The notes under the pieces: model-generated
The model's database searches: none
What the model saw: only the letters and a program-made list of their open reading frames with translations
What the model was told of the DNA's origin: nothing
Made by a program: the position numbers and the translations under genes
Origin: Croceibacterium xixiisoli
GTDB taxonomy: Bacteria > Pseudomonadota > Alphaproteobacteria > Sphingomonadales > Sphingomonadaceae
Assembly: GCF_009827305.1 (NCBI RefSeq)
Contig: NZ_WTYJ01000001.1
Coordinates: 1-64,000 of the forward strand
Length of the DNA stretch: 64,000 nt
Direction of reading: 5' to 3'
In this document: one piece after another, positions 33,704 to 45,107 of the stretch
How the letters are laid out: every line of letters starts with the position of its first letter
Position numbering within the stretch: the first letter of the stretch is position 1

Positions 33704-34636
33704 TCACGCTGCCGCCGCCATATTTGCCGGATCGCCGACCTGCGCAGCCGCTTCGGCTTCGGCGTTGCGGCGGGCGATTTCCTCCGGCCAGTTGAGGATT
33801 TCCATCGTCCCGTCGAAATGTTCGACCAGGGCGTTGCACCCTTCGACCCAATCGCCGTCGTTCCAATATTCGATGCCGTCGAAATCGCGGAACTCTGCGG
33901 TGTGGATATGGCCGCAGACCACCCCGTCGACCCCGCGCGCAGCAGCGGCCCGGGCCACGATTTCCTCGTAATGGGAAATGAACTCGACCGCGTTCTTGAC
34001 CTTGTGCTTGGCCATCTTGGACAGCGACCAATAGGGCAGGCCCAGCTTGCGCCGCACCGAATTGGTCCAGCGATTGAGGCCCATCAGCATGGTGTAGAGC
34101 GCGTCGCCGACGAAGGCGAGCCAGCGGTGGGCCAGCATCACGGCGTCGAATTCATCGCCATGCAGCACCATCAGCTTGCGCCCGTCGGCGGTCTGGTGGA
34201 ACGCGGCGCGGCGGATTTCAACACCACCGAAATTCATGCCGGCGAACTGGCGGAACATCTCGTCATGATTGCCGGGAATATAGACGATCCGCGTCCCACG
34301 CCGGGCCCGCTTCAGGATGCGCCAGACGATGTCGTTATGCGTCGAGGGCCAGTAGACCTTCTTCTTCAGCCGCCAGCCATCGATGATGTCGCCGACCAGA
34401 TACATCGTCTCACTGTCGGTCGAATCGAGGAAGTCGATCAGCATTTCGGCATTGCAGCCACGCGTGCCGAGATGGACGTCGCTGATCCAGATCGTGCGGA
34501 ACCGGCGGCGGCCCTCTGGTGAAGGTTCCGGGACCTGGGGTTCGGCGGGCAGATCGAAGCCCGGAAACGCATGAATCACCGATGGCATGCCATCCTGTTC
34601 CAGAAATGTGCCTAACATTGCTGAATCCCCGAACAA
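33704..34636 (-). CDS. LpxH-like calcineurin-type metallophosphatase
   Basis: A 310-residue metallophosphoesterase. Metal ligands appear in order as ISDVHLG, YLVGDIIDGW, GNHDE, VLHGDEFD and CGHIHTAE. It resembles UDP-2,3-diacylglucosamine diphosphatases but is longer, with an N-terminal tail of about 45 residues and a C-terminal Ala/Glu-rich tail. The likely substrate is a phosphorylated lipid or nucleotide-linked intermediate. It is paired with the GT4 gene downstream. ATG codons at 34636 and 34618 are both possible starts. Confidence 0.87.
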   Translation of the reverse strand: MFGDSAMLGTFLEQDGMPSVIHAFPGFDLPAEPQVPEPSPEGRRRFRTIWISDVHLGTRGCNAEMLIDFLDSTDSETMYLVGDIIDGWRLKKKVYWPSTHNDIVWRILKRARRGTRIVYIPGNHDEMFRQFAGMNFGGVEIRRAAFHQTADGRKLMVLHGDEFDAVMLAHRWLAFVGDALYTMLMGLNRWTNSVRRKLGLPYWSLSKMAKHKVKNAVEFISHYEEIVARAAAARGVDGVVCGHIHTAEFRDFDGIEYWNDGDWVEGCNALVEHFDGTMEILNWPEEIARRNAEAEAAAQVGDPANMAAAA

Positions 34637-34771
34637 TCGCCTGAACCAACTCTGGGTCGGCCGATCATAACGATTGATTGTGACAACTGATTCTCAATCC
34701 GGCGACAGCACCATGACTGTATGACTCATGCAGGTCAGTCAAAAAGGTCGCCGGCTCATCAACCGCCCTCC

Positions 34772-35653
34772 TCAAACGGGCCAGGGCGATGCCATGTTGT
34801 AAGGTATGGTGATGAACACCGCCTCCACCCCGGCAATCTTGCCATCGACGATCTTGAACAGTTCGAGCAGGGCAAAGCTGTGCGGATAATGGAACACCGA
34901 CCGGTGGCGTGATCCGTCCGTCCATGTGACATCGACCACCTTGCCGCAATGATCGATGAAGCCGGCGGCCAGCACCAGACCCTTTTCCTCGTCCACCAGC
35001 GGGAATCGCCGGCCGCGCAGCCGATCATCATAGATATACTGCCCTAGCCGGAACTGGTCGGCCGTGCCCATCTGCGCGATCGGATAGTCATCGATATGGG
35101 TGTTGGTGGTCTGCAAGCCGTTTTCGATTCGGTCGCAATCATCGGTGAATTCGGTGAACAGCGTTCCGTCATTCAATTGCAGCGTATCGAAATAGCCATC
35201 GGCCACCGCAATCATCCGCGCGCGCGGGCGCCGCTTTTCGGGCGGCACATCGGCCAGCATCAGCGGGCGCGGCGCAAGATAGGTTTCGACGCTGGGGAAC
35301 GGGCTGAGATCGACCCGGCGGCAGATGATCGTTTCCGCTTCCGCAATCCGGCCGCCAACAATGGCCAGACGCAGCGCCATGATGGCGGGGATGCCATGTT
35401 CCTCGACAATGCCGAACCAGCTGACCTGACCGGTCTGCAGATCGGCCGCTTTCAGATCATAGCTGTCGCGCACAGCGCTGACCGTGTTCCAGGCGCCATC
35501 GCCGATCATCAGCTGGACATTGTTTTCGGTGAAGATCACCTGATCGGCCCAGGGCAGGCGCGATGGATCGCGCGCCGCCAGCGCGGCCAGATAGGCATCG
35601 GCATGGGCATAGAGCTGCTGCCGCGTCTGCGGCGCGGGCGCGCGTGAATTCAT
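34772..35653 (-). CDS. NTF2/SnoaL-like protein of unknown function
   Basis: A 293-residue soluble protein that seems to be two NTF2-like halves. The first carries LYAHADAYLAALAARDPSRLPWADQVIFTENN-type features with RDSYDLKAADLQTGQVSWFGIVEE, and the second GTLFTEFTDDCDRIENGLQTTN and SFALLELFKIVDGKIAGVEAV. The second half resembles SnoaL-fold proteins that end with a clause on residual activity of unknown substrate. No signal peptide is visible and no catalytic residue can be named. AAAGGGAGAGAG precedes the start. A GC-rich imperfect inverted repeat lies upstream, before the quinone oxidoreductase stop. Confidence 0.75.
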   Translation of the reverse strand: MNSRAPAPQTRQQLYAHADAYLAALAARDPSRLPWADQVIFTENNVQLMIGDGAWNTVSAVRDSYDLKAADLQTGQVSWFGIVEEHGIPAIMALRLAIVGGRIAEAETIICRRVDLSPFPSVETYLAPRPLMLADVPPEKRRPRARMIAVADGYFDTLQLNDGTLFTEFTDDCDRIENGLQTTNTHIDDYPIAQMGTADQFRLGQYIYDDRLRGRRFPLVDEEKGLVLAAGFIDHCGKVVDVTWTDGSRHRSVFHYPHSFALLELFKIVDGKIAGVEAVFITIPYNMASPWPV

Positions 35654-35734
35654 GTTTCTCTCTCCCTTTTCCAGCAGCGCGCGCGGACTCGGGTCCGTCT
35701 GTTGATGCGCGCTGCCTGTTCCATGCGGATCAGA

Positions 35735-36748
35735 TCACGCTTGCGGGGCGATCTCCAGCACGATCTTGCCGAAATGATCGCCCGATTCCATCCGCGCATG
35801 GGCGGCGGCCGCCTGTTCCAGCGGGAAGGCGCGGTCCATCACCGGGCGCAGCCGGTCGGTGGCGACCAGCGGCCAGACATTGGCGCTGATCTCATCGGCC
35901 AGCAGCGCCTTGAAGGTGTCGGACCGGGCACGCAGGGTCGATCCGGTCAGCGTCTGCCGCTTCACCATCAGCCGGGCCATGTTGATCTGCGCCAGCGCCC
36001 CGCCCTGCACCGCGATCGTCACCAGCCGGCCATCGACCGCCAGGCAATCCAGATTGCGCTGGGTGTATTCGCCGGCCACCATGTCCAGCACCAGTTCCAC
36101 GCCCTTGCCATCGGTATGGCCGCGCACTTCGGCCACGAAATCGGTGGTGCGGTAATTGATCGCCAGATCCGCGCCGAGCGCCTGCGCCTGGGCACATTTT
36201 TCATCGCTGCCGCAGGTCGCGATCACGCGCAGCCCGAACAGCTTGGCCAGACGGATGGCCATGGTGCCGATCCCGCTGGTGCCGCCATGGACCAGCAGGG
36301 TTTCCCCATCGCAGGCCCAGCCGCGTTCGAACACATTGTGCCACACGGTGAACAGCGTTTCGGGGAAGGCTGCCGCCTCTGCCATGCTCAGCCCATAGGG
36401 CACCGGCAGGCAGTGATCGACGCGGGCCAGCGCATATTGGGCATAGCCCCCGCCCGTCACCAGTGCGCAGACGGCCATGTCGAGCTTGTCACCCGGCACC
36501 CCTTCGCCCAGCGCGACGATGGTGCCCGAAATTTCCAGCCCGGGAATGTCCGAAGCGCCCGGCGGCGGCGGATAGCTGCCCTGGCGCTGCAGCACGTCAG
36601 GCCGGTTCACCCCGGCATGGGATACCGCGATCAACACCTCCCCCGGCCCGGGCTGCGGCACCGGTCGCCTTTCCGGCCAGAGCACTTCGGGCCCCCCCGG
36701 CCCGGCAATTGCAATCGCTGTCATTTCCGTTGGCAGTTTGCCAGCCAT
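35735..36748 (-). CDS. NAD(P)H-quinone oxidoreductase, zeta-crystallin/PIG3 type
   Basis: A 337-residue medium-chain reductase without structural zinc cysteines. The GroES-like N-terminal domain has HAGVNRPDVLQRQGSYPPPPGA, the family signature. The NADPH-binding domain has VHGGTSGIGTMAIRLAKLFG and later FKALLADEI near the PIG3-type C-terminus. It should reduce quinones or unsaturated carbonyls. It is divergent from the DUF1192 gene and upstream of the NTF2-like gene on the same strand. Confidence 0.92.
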   Translation of the reverse strand: MAGKLPTEMTAIAIAGPGGPEVLWPERRPVPQPGPGEVLIAVSHAGVNRPDVLQRQGSYPPPPGASDIPGLEISGTIVALGEGVPGDKLDMAVCALVTGGGYAQYALARVDHCLPVPYGLSMAEAAAFPETLFTVWHNVFERGWACDGETLLVHGGTSGIGTMAIRLAKLFGLRVIATCGSDEKCAQAQALGADLAINYRTTDFVAEVRGHTDGKGVELVLDMVAGEYTQRNLDCLAVDGRLVTIAVQGGALAQINMARLMVKRQTLTGSTLRARSDTFKALLADEISANVWPLVATDRLRPVMDRAFPLEQAAAAHARMESGDHFGKIVLEIAPQA

Positions 36749-36836
36749 GGAATTCCCCCGTTACGCCCTGCCCACCCCTATGCCCTAATCGCAGCCCCAT
36801 TGACAGCGGGCGAGAGGCATCCGATGTTGCATTGCA

Positions 36837-37055
36837 ATGGAGGACGATCTCCCCCGGAAACGCGGCCCGGAAGATGATCTGGGATACGCAGGCCGGCTCG
36901 CCGGCGAAGTGCTCGATACCTATTCCCAGGACGAGCTGATCGAACGCATCCGTCTGCTGGAAGCAGAAATCGAACGCGTGAAATCCCACCATGGCAGGGC
37001 TGCCGCCCAGCGCAAGCTGGCCGATTCCCTGTTCAAACCACGAGACAGCGATTGA
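36837..37055 (+). CDS. DUF1192 family small protein
   Basis: A 72-residue alphaproteobacterial protein. The family core is DELIERIRLLEAEIERVK, a short coiled-coil helix, followed by a basic tail (HHGRAAAQRKLADSLFK). It often lies beside a quinone oxidoreductase gene in this class, as it does here. Function unknown. Confidence 0.85.
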   Translation: MEDDLPRKRGPEDDLGYAGRLAGEVLDTYSQDELIERIRLLEAEIERVKSHHGRAAAQRKLADSLFKPRDSD

Positions 37056-37090
37056 TCGCCCGGCTGATCGCACCCGCTCAGCTCAGAACG

Positions 37091-37121
37091 TCTCGCAATT
37101 CGGGCGCACACGCCCCATATT
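37091..37121 (+). promoter_or_regulatory. Possible heat-shock (sigma32) promoter of clpA
   Basis: CCCCATATT (37113-37121) matches the sigma32 -10 pattern CCCCATnT. TCTCGCAATT (37091-37100) is a partial match to the -35 pattern TCTCnCCCTTGAA. The spacing is a little short. It lies about 95 bases upstream of clpA. Confidence 0.35.
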
Positions 37122-37214
37122 CCCTATCAAGAGCGGACGAACCGCCGATTTCGAAGGGGCCCGCAGGGGCTCCGCACAAACTTCGTGGATCGCACAACCC
37201 GAACGGACATCATT

Positions 37215-39602
37215 ATGCCTAGCTTTGCACAGAGCCTCGAAAAAACCCTCCACAGCGCGCTGCAGAACGCGACCGAGCGCACGCATGAATATGCGACGCT
37301 GGAACATCTGCTGCTGGCGCTGGTCGATGATGCCGACGCCGCCGAGGTGATGACCGCCTGCGGGGTGGACCTGGGCGAGCTGGCCAATGTGGTGCGGCAA
37401 TATCTCGATCAGGAATATCAGTCGCTCAAGACAGAGGATGAAGCCGATCCGCAGCCGACCGCCGGCTTCCAGCGGGTGATCCAGCGCGCCATCCTGCATG
37501 TCCAGTCCAGCGGCAAGGATACGGTCACCGGGGCCAATGTGCTGGTGGCGCTGTTTTCCGAACGCGATTCCTACGCCGTCTATTTCCTGCAGCAGCAGGA
37601 TATGAGCCGGCTCGACGCGGTCAGCTATATTTCCCACGGCATCGGCAAGGGCGGCAAGCCCAGCGAAGCCCGCACGCCGCAGGGCGCAGAAGAACCCGAA
37701 GCCAAGGCCGAAGAAAAGCAGGACAAGAACAAGAAGGATTCCGCGCTCGACCAGTTCTGCGTCAACCTGAACCAGAAGGCGCTGGATGGTAAGGTCGATC
37801 CGCTGATCGGGCGTGGACCCGAAGTGGACCGCACGATCCAGATCCTCTGCCGCCGCAGCAAGAACAACCCGCTGTATGTGGGCGATCCGGGCGTGGGCAA
37901 GACGGCCATCGCCGAAGGCCTGGCGCGCAAGATCGTGGAAGGCGACGTGCCCGAAGTGCTGCAGGATGCAGTGATCCATTCGCTCGACATGGGCGCGCTG
38001 CTGGCCGGCACGCGTTATCGCGGCGATTTCGAGGAACGGTTGAAGCAGGTTGTCAACGAACTGGAAAAAATGCCCGAGGCGATCCTGTTCATCGATGAAA
38101 TCCACACCGTGATCGGCGCTGGGGCCACCAGCGGCGGGGCGATGGATGCGTCCAACCTGCTGAAGCCGGCCCTGTCCAGCGGGGCGATCCGCTGCATCGG
38201 TTCGACCACCTACAAGGAATTCCGCAACCATTTCGAAAAGGATCGCGCGCTGCTGCGCCGGTTCCAGAAGATCGACGTCAACGAACCCACCGTTGAAGAC
38301 ACGATCAAGATCCTCAAGGGCCTGCGCACCGCGTTCGAGGAACATCACAAGGTGAAATACACCCCCGATGCGATCCGCACGGCGGTGGAAATGAGCGCGC
38401 GCTACATCAATGACCGCAAGCTGCCGGACAAGGCGATCGACGTGATCGACGAAGTCGGCGCAATGCAGATGCTCGTGCCGCCCAGCCGCCGGCGCAAGAC
38501 CATCACCTCTCGCGAGATCGAGAAGGTCATTGCGACCATGGCCCGCATCCCGGCCAAATCGGTCAGCAAGGACGACAAGGCCGCGCTCGCCAGCCTGGAA
38601 AAGGATCTGAAGCGCGTCGTCTTCGGCCAGGACAAGGCGATCGAGGTGCTGTCCACCGCGATGAAGCTGAGCCGGGCCGGCCTGCGCGATCCGGACAAGC
38701 CGATCGGCAGCTTCCTGTTTTCCGGCCCCACCGGCGTCGGCAAGACCGAAGTCGCGCGCCAGCTGGCCAATATCATGGGTATCGAGCTCAAGCGGTTCGA
38801 CATGTCCGAATATATGGAACGCCATTCGGTCAGCCGGCTGATCGGTGCCCCCCCGGGCTATGTCGGCTATGATCAGGGCGGGCTGCTGACCGATGCAATC
38901 GACCAGCATCCGCATTGCGTGCTGCTGCTCGACGAAATCGAGAAGGCGCATCCCGATCTCTACAACATCCTGTTGCAGGTGATGGACAATGGCCGCCTGA
39001 CCGATCACCATGGCAAGACGGTCGATTTCCGCAATGTCGTGCTGATCATGACGACCAATGCCGGCGCATCCGACATGGCCAAGCATGGCATCGGCTTCGG
39101 CGCGGGGCTGAAGGTGGAAGCGGGCGAAGACGCGGTGAAGAAGATGTTCACCCCCGAATTCCGCAACCGGCTGGATGCGATCGTGCCCTTTGCCTATCTC
39201 GGTACCGAAACCGTCAGCCGGGTGGTGGACAAGTTCATCCTGCAGCTGGAACTGCAGCTGGCCGATCAGAACGTTCATATCCAGTTCGACAGCGATGCCC
39301 GCGCCTGGCTGTCGAAGCGCGGCTATGACAAGATGTATGGTGCCCGCCCGATGGGCCGCCTGATCCAGGATGCCGTGAAACAGCCGCTGGCCGAAGAGCT
39401 GCTGTTCGGCAAGCTGTCGCAGGGCGGTGAAGTGCATGTGAGCCTGAAGGACGACAAGCTCGCCTTCGAACTCACCCCTTCCGCACCCAAGCCGACCAAG
39501 CCCAAGAAGGGCAAGGCGACTGGCAAGAAGAACGCCAATCCGCAGAACAGCGAAGATGCGGATCAGGACGAAGATCAGGCTGACGACAACAGCCAGGATT
39601 GA
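37215..39602 (+). CDS. clpA: ATP-dependent Clp protease ATP-binding subunit ClpA
   Basis: A 795-residue AAA+ unfoldase that feeds proteins into ClpP. The N-domain covers about 1-145. The two ATPase modules carry Walker A motifs at about 222 (GDPGVGKT) and 504 (GPTGVGKT), with the DEIHT and DEIEK Walker B motifs. The ClpP-docking loop is IGFG at about 624. The middle domain of ClpB is absent, which supports ClpA. The C-terminus has an added Lys- then Asp/Glu-rich tail. The ATG at 37215 ([10 protein letters not shown]) fits the family N-terminus. No clpS gene lies directly upstream. Confidence 0.95.
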   Translation: MPSFAQSLEKTLHSALQNATERTHEYATLEHLLLALVDDADAAEVMTACGVDLGELANVVRQYLDQEYQSLKTEDEADPQPTAGFQRVIQRAILHVQSSGKDTVTGANVLVALFSERDSYAVYFLQQQDMSRLDAVSYISHGIGKGGKPSEARTPQGAEEPEAKAEEKQDKNKKDSALDQFCVNLNQKALDGKVDPLIGRGPEVDRTIQILCRRSKNNPLYVGDPGVGKTAIAEGLARKIVEGDVPEVLQDAVIHSLDMGALLAGTRYRGDFEERLKQVVNELEKMPEAILFIDEIHTVIGAGATSGGAMDASNLLKPALSSGAIRCIGSTTYKEFRNHFEKDRALLRRFQKIDVNEPTVEDTIKILKGLRTAFEEHHKVKYTPDAIRTAVEMSARYINDRKLPDKAIDVIDEVGAMQMLVPPSRRRKTITSREIEKVIATMARIPAKSVSKDDKAALASLEKDLKRVVFGQDKAIEVLSTAMKLSRAGLRDPDKPIGSFLFSGPTGVGKTEVARQLANIMGIELKRFDMSEYMERHSVSRLIGAPPGYVGYDQGGLLTDAIDQHPHCVLLLDEIEKAHPDLYNILLQVMDNGRLTDHHGKTVDFRNVVLIMTTNAGASDMAKHGIGFGAGLKVEAGEDAVKKMFTPEFRNRLDAIVPFAYLGTETVSRVVDKFILQLELQLADQNVHIQFDSDARAWLSKRGYDKMYGARPMGRLIQDAVKQPLAEELLFGKLSQGGEVHVSLKDDKLAFELTPSAPKPTKPKKGKATGKKNANPQNSEDADQDEDQADDNSQD

Positions 39603-39626
39603 TCGAACCGTATTGAATTGGATTGA

Positions 39627-39661
39627 ACGGGGCGGTTGCAGCGGCAATCGCCCCGTTTTCT
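39627..39661 (+). terminator. Rho-independent terminator of clpA
   Basis: A 13-bp stem ACGGGGCGGTTGC/GCAATCGCCCCGT with one G-T wobble and a four-base loop, followed by TTTTC. It lies 25 bases after the clpA stop. Confidence 0.9.
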
Positions 39662-39670
39662 TTCCGCCTT

Positions 39671-39970
39671 TCATTCAGGCGGCAATTGCACCAGCTTTTC
39701 GCGCGATGTGTCCCCGCGTAACAGTTGCAGCCGCGATGGCGCGATATCCAGCGCACCCGCCAGCAGCCGCAGCACCGCAGCATTGGCGGCGCCATCCTGC
39801 GGTTTTGCCCGCACCTTCACCAGCACCCGCCCATCTTCGATGGTGATCGCTTCGCTGCGCGCGCCGGGCGTCACCCGCAGCGCCAGCCGCGCCTGATCAT
39901 CGGCCAGCGCCCGAATGGCGGCGGCGGGCGGATGATCAGCCCTGGGCCGGGCCACGGTTGTTGAGCGCAT
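39671..39970 (-). CDS. DUF167 (YggU-like) family protein
   Basis: A 99-residue protein of the DUF167 family with core blocks LALRVTPGARSEAI, VLVKVRAKPQDGAANAAVLRLLA and LLRGDTSREKLVQL. No biochemical function is established for this family. The ATG at 39970 would overlap the upstream carbonic-anhydrase-like gene by 35 bases; a GTG at 39955 is an alternative start. It converges on clpA across the terminator. Confidence 0.87.
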   Translation of the reverse strand: MRSTTVARPRADHPPAAAIRALADDQARLALRVTPGARSEAITIEDGRVLVKVRAKPQDGAANAAVLRLLAGALDIAPSRLQLLRGDTSREKLVQLPPE

Positions 39971-40503
39971 CGAGATGGCGCTGGGCCAGTGCGCAATAGC
40001 GTTCGGTCTGGAAGCGGATCTTGTCTGCTTGCTCGGTGCTCTGCCGCTTGAGGAATTTGGCTGGCCGACCGACCCAGATCTCGTTTTCCGGAATCGCCTT
40101 GCCCGGACTCAGCAGCGCGCCGGCGCCCAGCATCGCCCCGCTGCCGATATGGCAGCCGTCCATCGCCACGGCCCCCATGCCAACGAAGGCGCGATCATCC
40201 AGCGTGCAGCCATGGACCACCGCCATATGGCCAATCACGCAATCTTCGCCGATGATCGTCGGGCAGCCATCGGTGTCCGGACGCGGCCCTTCGACATGAA
40301 ACACGCTGCCATCCTGCACATTGGACCGCGCGCCCACCACGATGCGGTGGATATCGCCACGCAGCAAGCAATTGTACCACACGCTCGCCTGCGGGCCGAT
40401 CGTCACATCGCCGATGATCCGCGCCCCCGGCGCAATGAAGGCGGTGTCGTGAATCTGCGGCACCATGCCTTCGAAGGGCAGGATCGTGGCCCAGGGAAAA
40501 CGG

Positions 40504-40511
<8 letters not shown>
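39936..40511 (-). CDS. Gamma-class carbonic anhydrase-like hexapeptide protein
   Basis: A 191-residue left-handed beta-helix protein (YrdA/PaaY type). Hexapeptide repeats run through APGARIIGDVTIGPQASVW and IIGEDCVIGHMAVVHG. Metal-binding histidines are in FHVEG, IGHMA and VVHGC, the family set of three. Some relatives are carbonic anhydrases, others acyltransferases or of unknown role. The ATG at 40511 overlaps the end of the upstream GNAT gene by eight bases. Confidence 0.88.
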
Positions 40512-43238
<2,727 letters not shown>

Positions 43239-43250
43239 TCACGCATATCT

Positions 43251-43279
43251 GACCGGTTCCGCCGCTGGCGGGGCCGGTC
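43251..43279. terminator. Hairpin between convergent ADH and M23 genes
   Basis: GACCGG...CCGGTC with an inner CCGCC/GGCGG stem. No T-tract follows on either strand, so termination is only inferred from its position between two convergent stop codons. Confidence 0.5.
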
Positions 43280-43281
43280 AA

Positions 43282-44895
43282 TCAATTGCTGGCCTGGCGC
43301 CGTTCCAGCCGATCGATTTCGCGCAGCGGGCGATCTTCCACCACGGCACTATCCTGTTCCAGACTGTTCAGCGCTGCACCCGGGGTAATCCGCTGCAATT
43401 GCGCCAGCTGCGCGCGGAAGGCGCTCAGCTGCGAACCGGAAAGCTGCGCCCGGGTGACGAAGCGCACGCTGGCCGGGTTCACCGGCACACCATTGCGATA
43501 CATCTCGTAATGCAGATGCGGTCCGGTGGAGAGGCCGGTCGATCCGACATAACCGATCACCTGCCCGCGCCGCACGCTCTGGCCCGACCGCACCGCGATG
43601 CGGCTCATATGCGCATAGCCGGTGGCCAGCCCGGCATTGTGCCCCAGCTTGACGAAATTGCCGTAACCACCGCTGCGCCCGGCAAACTGCACCACGCCAT
43701 CGGTCACCGCATAGATCGGCGTGCCATGGCCGGCGCGGAAATCCATGCCCCGGTGCATCCGCTTGTACCCCAGGATCGGGTGGCGCCGCATGCCGAAATT
43801 GGAAGAAACCTGGCCCGGCACCGGGGCGATCAGCCCCTGGCGCATCTCCCCTACGCCCGACGCTTCGTAGAACCGCCCATCCGCGCCCCAGCGCAACAAT
43901 TGCTTGCGCGGCTTGCCATCGCGCGTCAGCCCGGCGAACAGCAGCCTCCCGGCCTCCACCTCGCCGGTGGCGGCGCGCTTGTAATCGACGATGATGTCGA
44001 ATTCATCGCGGCTGGCGATGCCGCTTTCGATATCCATTTCGGCACCGATCGCGCGCAGATATTGCTGCACCGCGCTGGCCGGCGCCCCGGCGGCGCGGGC
44101 CGAACGATAGAGGCTGGAACCGACCACACCGCGAATCCGCAGCGGAGTGGTGTCGACCCGGATCGGCTTGGGGATCAGCCGCAACCGGCCATCCTGCCGC
44201 TCCACCGCCAGCTGCAGATCGAACCGCGCCCGGAAAGACAGCGCATCCAGCGGGCGCGGCGCATCGGCGGTGGGCCGGCGCCCCAGGGTGATGTCCACCT
44301 GCGTTCCGGCGGGAATATCGGCCAGCGGAATGGCACTGGCGATCAGGCCGGCAATCTGCCCGGCCTCCGCCTCCCCCACGCCCGCGCGCCGCAGCATGCG
44401 GTCAAAACTGTCACCGCGGGCCAGCGTGCTCGCCAGGTCCAGATTGGGCCGTTCGGGCGCATTGGCCAACTGCACCACCGCATTGGTCGCGCCCATGCGC
44501 CGGCCGCTGTCCGCGCCCAGCGCCAGCGGCATGATCATCTGGCTTCGGAATTCATCGCGCACATCGCTGTCGAAACTGCTCGCCGGGGCGGCTGCGACGG
44601 CGGAAAAATCGGGCCATGCCGCCAGCGCCAGCGCCGACAGGCCGATCAGCGTGGCGGCGCCGCGCATCCAGCGGCGCGAACCGATGTCCCGGGCCAGATC
44701 GGGCGCCAGATCGATCGCGGCAATGCGGTTGGAAAGCTGCCGTTTCCAGGAAGAATAGCGATCCGCCAAACCATGCGAGCGGGCATAGCGCACGCGCGTG
44801 GGGTGATGTCCCACCCCCATGCCAGACATGTCACCCGGCACGGCCGCCCCCGCGTGGAGCGGCACCATGCCGTCAAATGCCCTGTTCTCGAACAA
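43282..44895 (-). CDS. M23 family peptidase (OapA/LytM type) with large N-terminal region
   Basis: A 537-residue cell-wall endopeptidase. A cytoplasmic N-terminus of about 75 residues precedes a transmembrane segment (GAATLIGLSALALAAW), a periplasmic OapA/LysM-like domain (GDSFDRMLRRAGV, DIPAGTQVDITLGRRP) and the LytM domain. Zinc ligands are in MHRGMDFRAG and the HxH in PHLHYEMY. A TTG at 44895 (LFENRAFDG) is taken as start because GGAGAG lies seven bases before it; the frame remains open to 44982. It is divergent from the RNA helicase gene. Confidence 0.88.
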   Translation of the reverse strand: MFENRAFDGMVPLHAGAAVPGDMSGMGVGHHPTRVRYARSHGLADRYSSWKRQLSNRIAAIDLAPDLARDIGSRRWMRGAATLIGLSALALAAWPDFSAVAAAPASSFDSDVRDEFRSQMIMPLALGADSGRRMGATNAVVQLANAPERPNLDLASTLARGDSFDRMLRRAGVGEAEAGQIAGLIASAIPLADIPAGTQVDITLGRRPTADAPRPLDALSFRARFDLQLAVERQDGRLRLIPKPIRVDTTPLRIRGVVGSSLYRSARAAGAPASAVQQYLRAIGAEMDIESGIASRDEFDIIVDYKRAATGEVEAGRLLFAGLTRDGKPRKQLLRWGADGRFYEASGVGEMRQGLIAPVPGQVSSNFGMRRHPILGYKRMHRGMDFRAGHGTPIYAVTDGVVQFAGRSGGYGNFVKLGHNAGLATGYAHMSRIAVRSGQSVRRGQVIGYVGSTGLSTGPHLHYEMYRNGVPVNPASVRFVTRAQLSGSQLSAFRAQLAQLQRITPGAALNSLEQDSAVVEDRPLREIDRLERRQASN

Positions 44896-45107
44896 ATACG
44901 CTCTCCGTGCGGCCGCGCGGGGTTCCTGCAACGCGGCCAGCGCCACCCGGCGCCATACCGCTGTCACATTAACCCTGACCAAAGCGGCTAGGCGAATAAA
45001 GTAAAATTGCCATTAAGTGCGCCGGATTGCCAGCCGCAGGCGGCCAGCGGTGGGGAAATGCCGCAGACGGCTTGCCGCGGGCTTTGTGCGTCGCCACTAT
45101 ACAGCCC

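Noticed and set aside
37083-39674. 863-codon open frame on the reverse strand opposite clpA
   Set aside because: Mirror frame of a GC-rich gene; composition is His/Ala/Gly/Arg-rich with no domain, and clpA on the other strand is certain.
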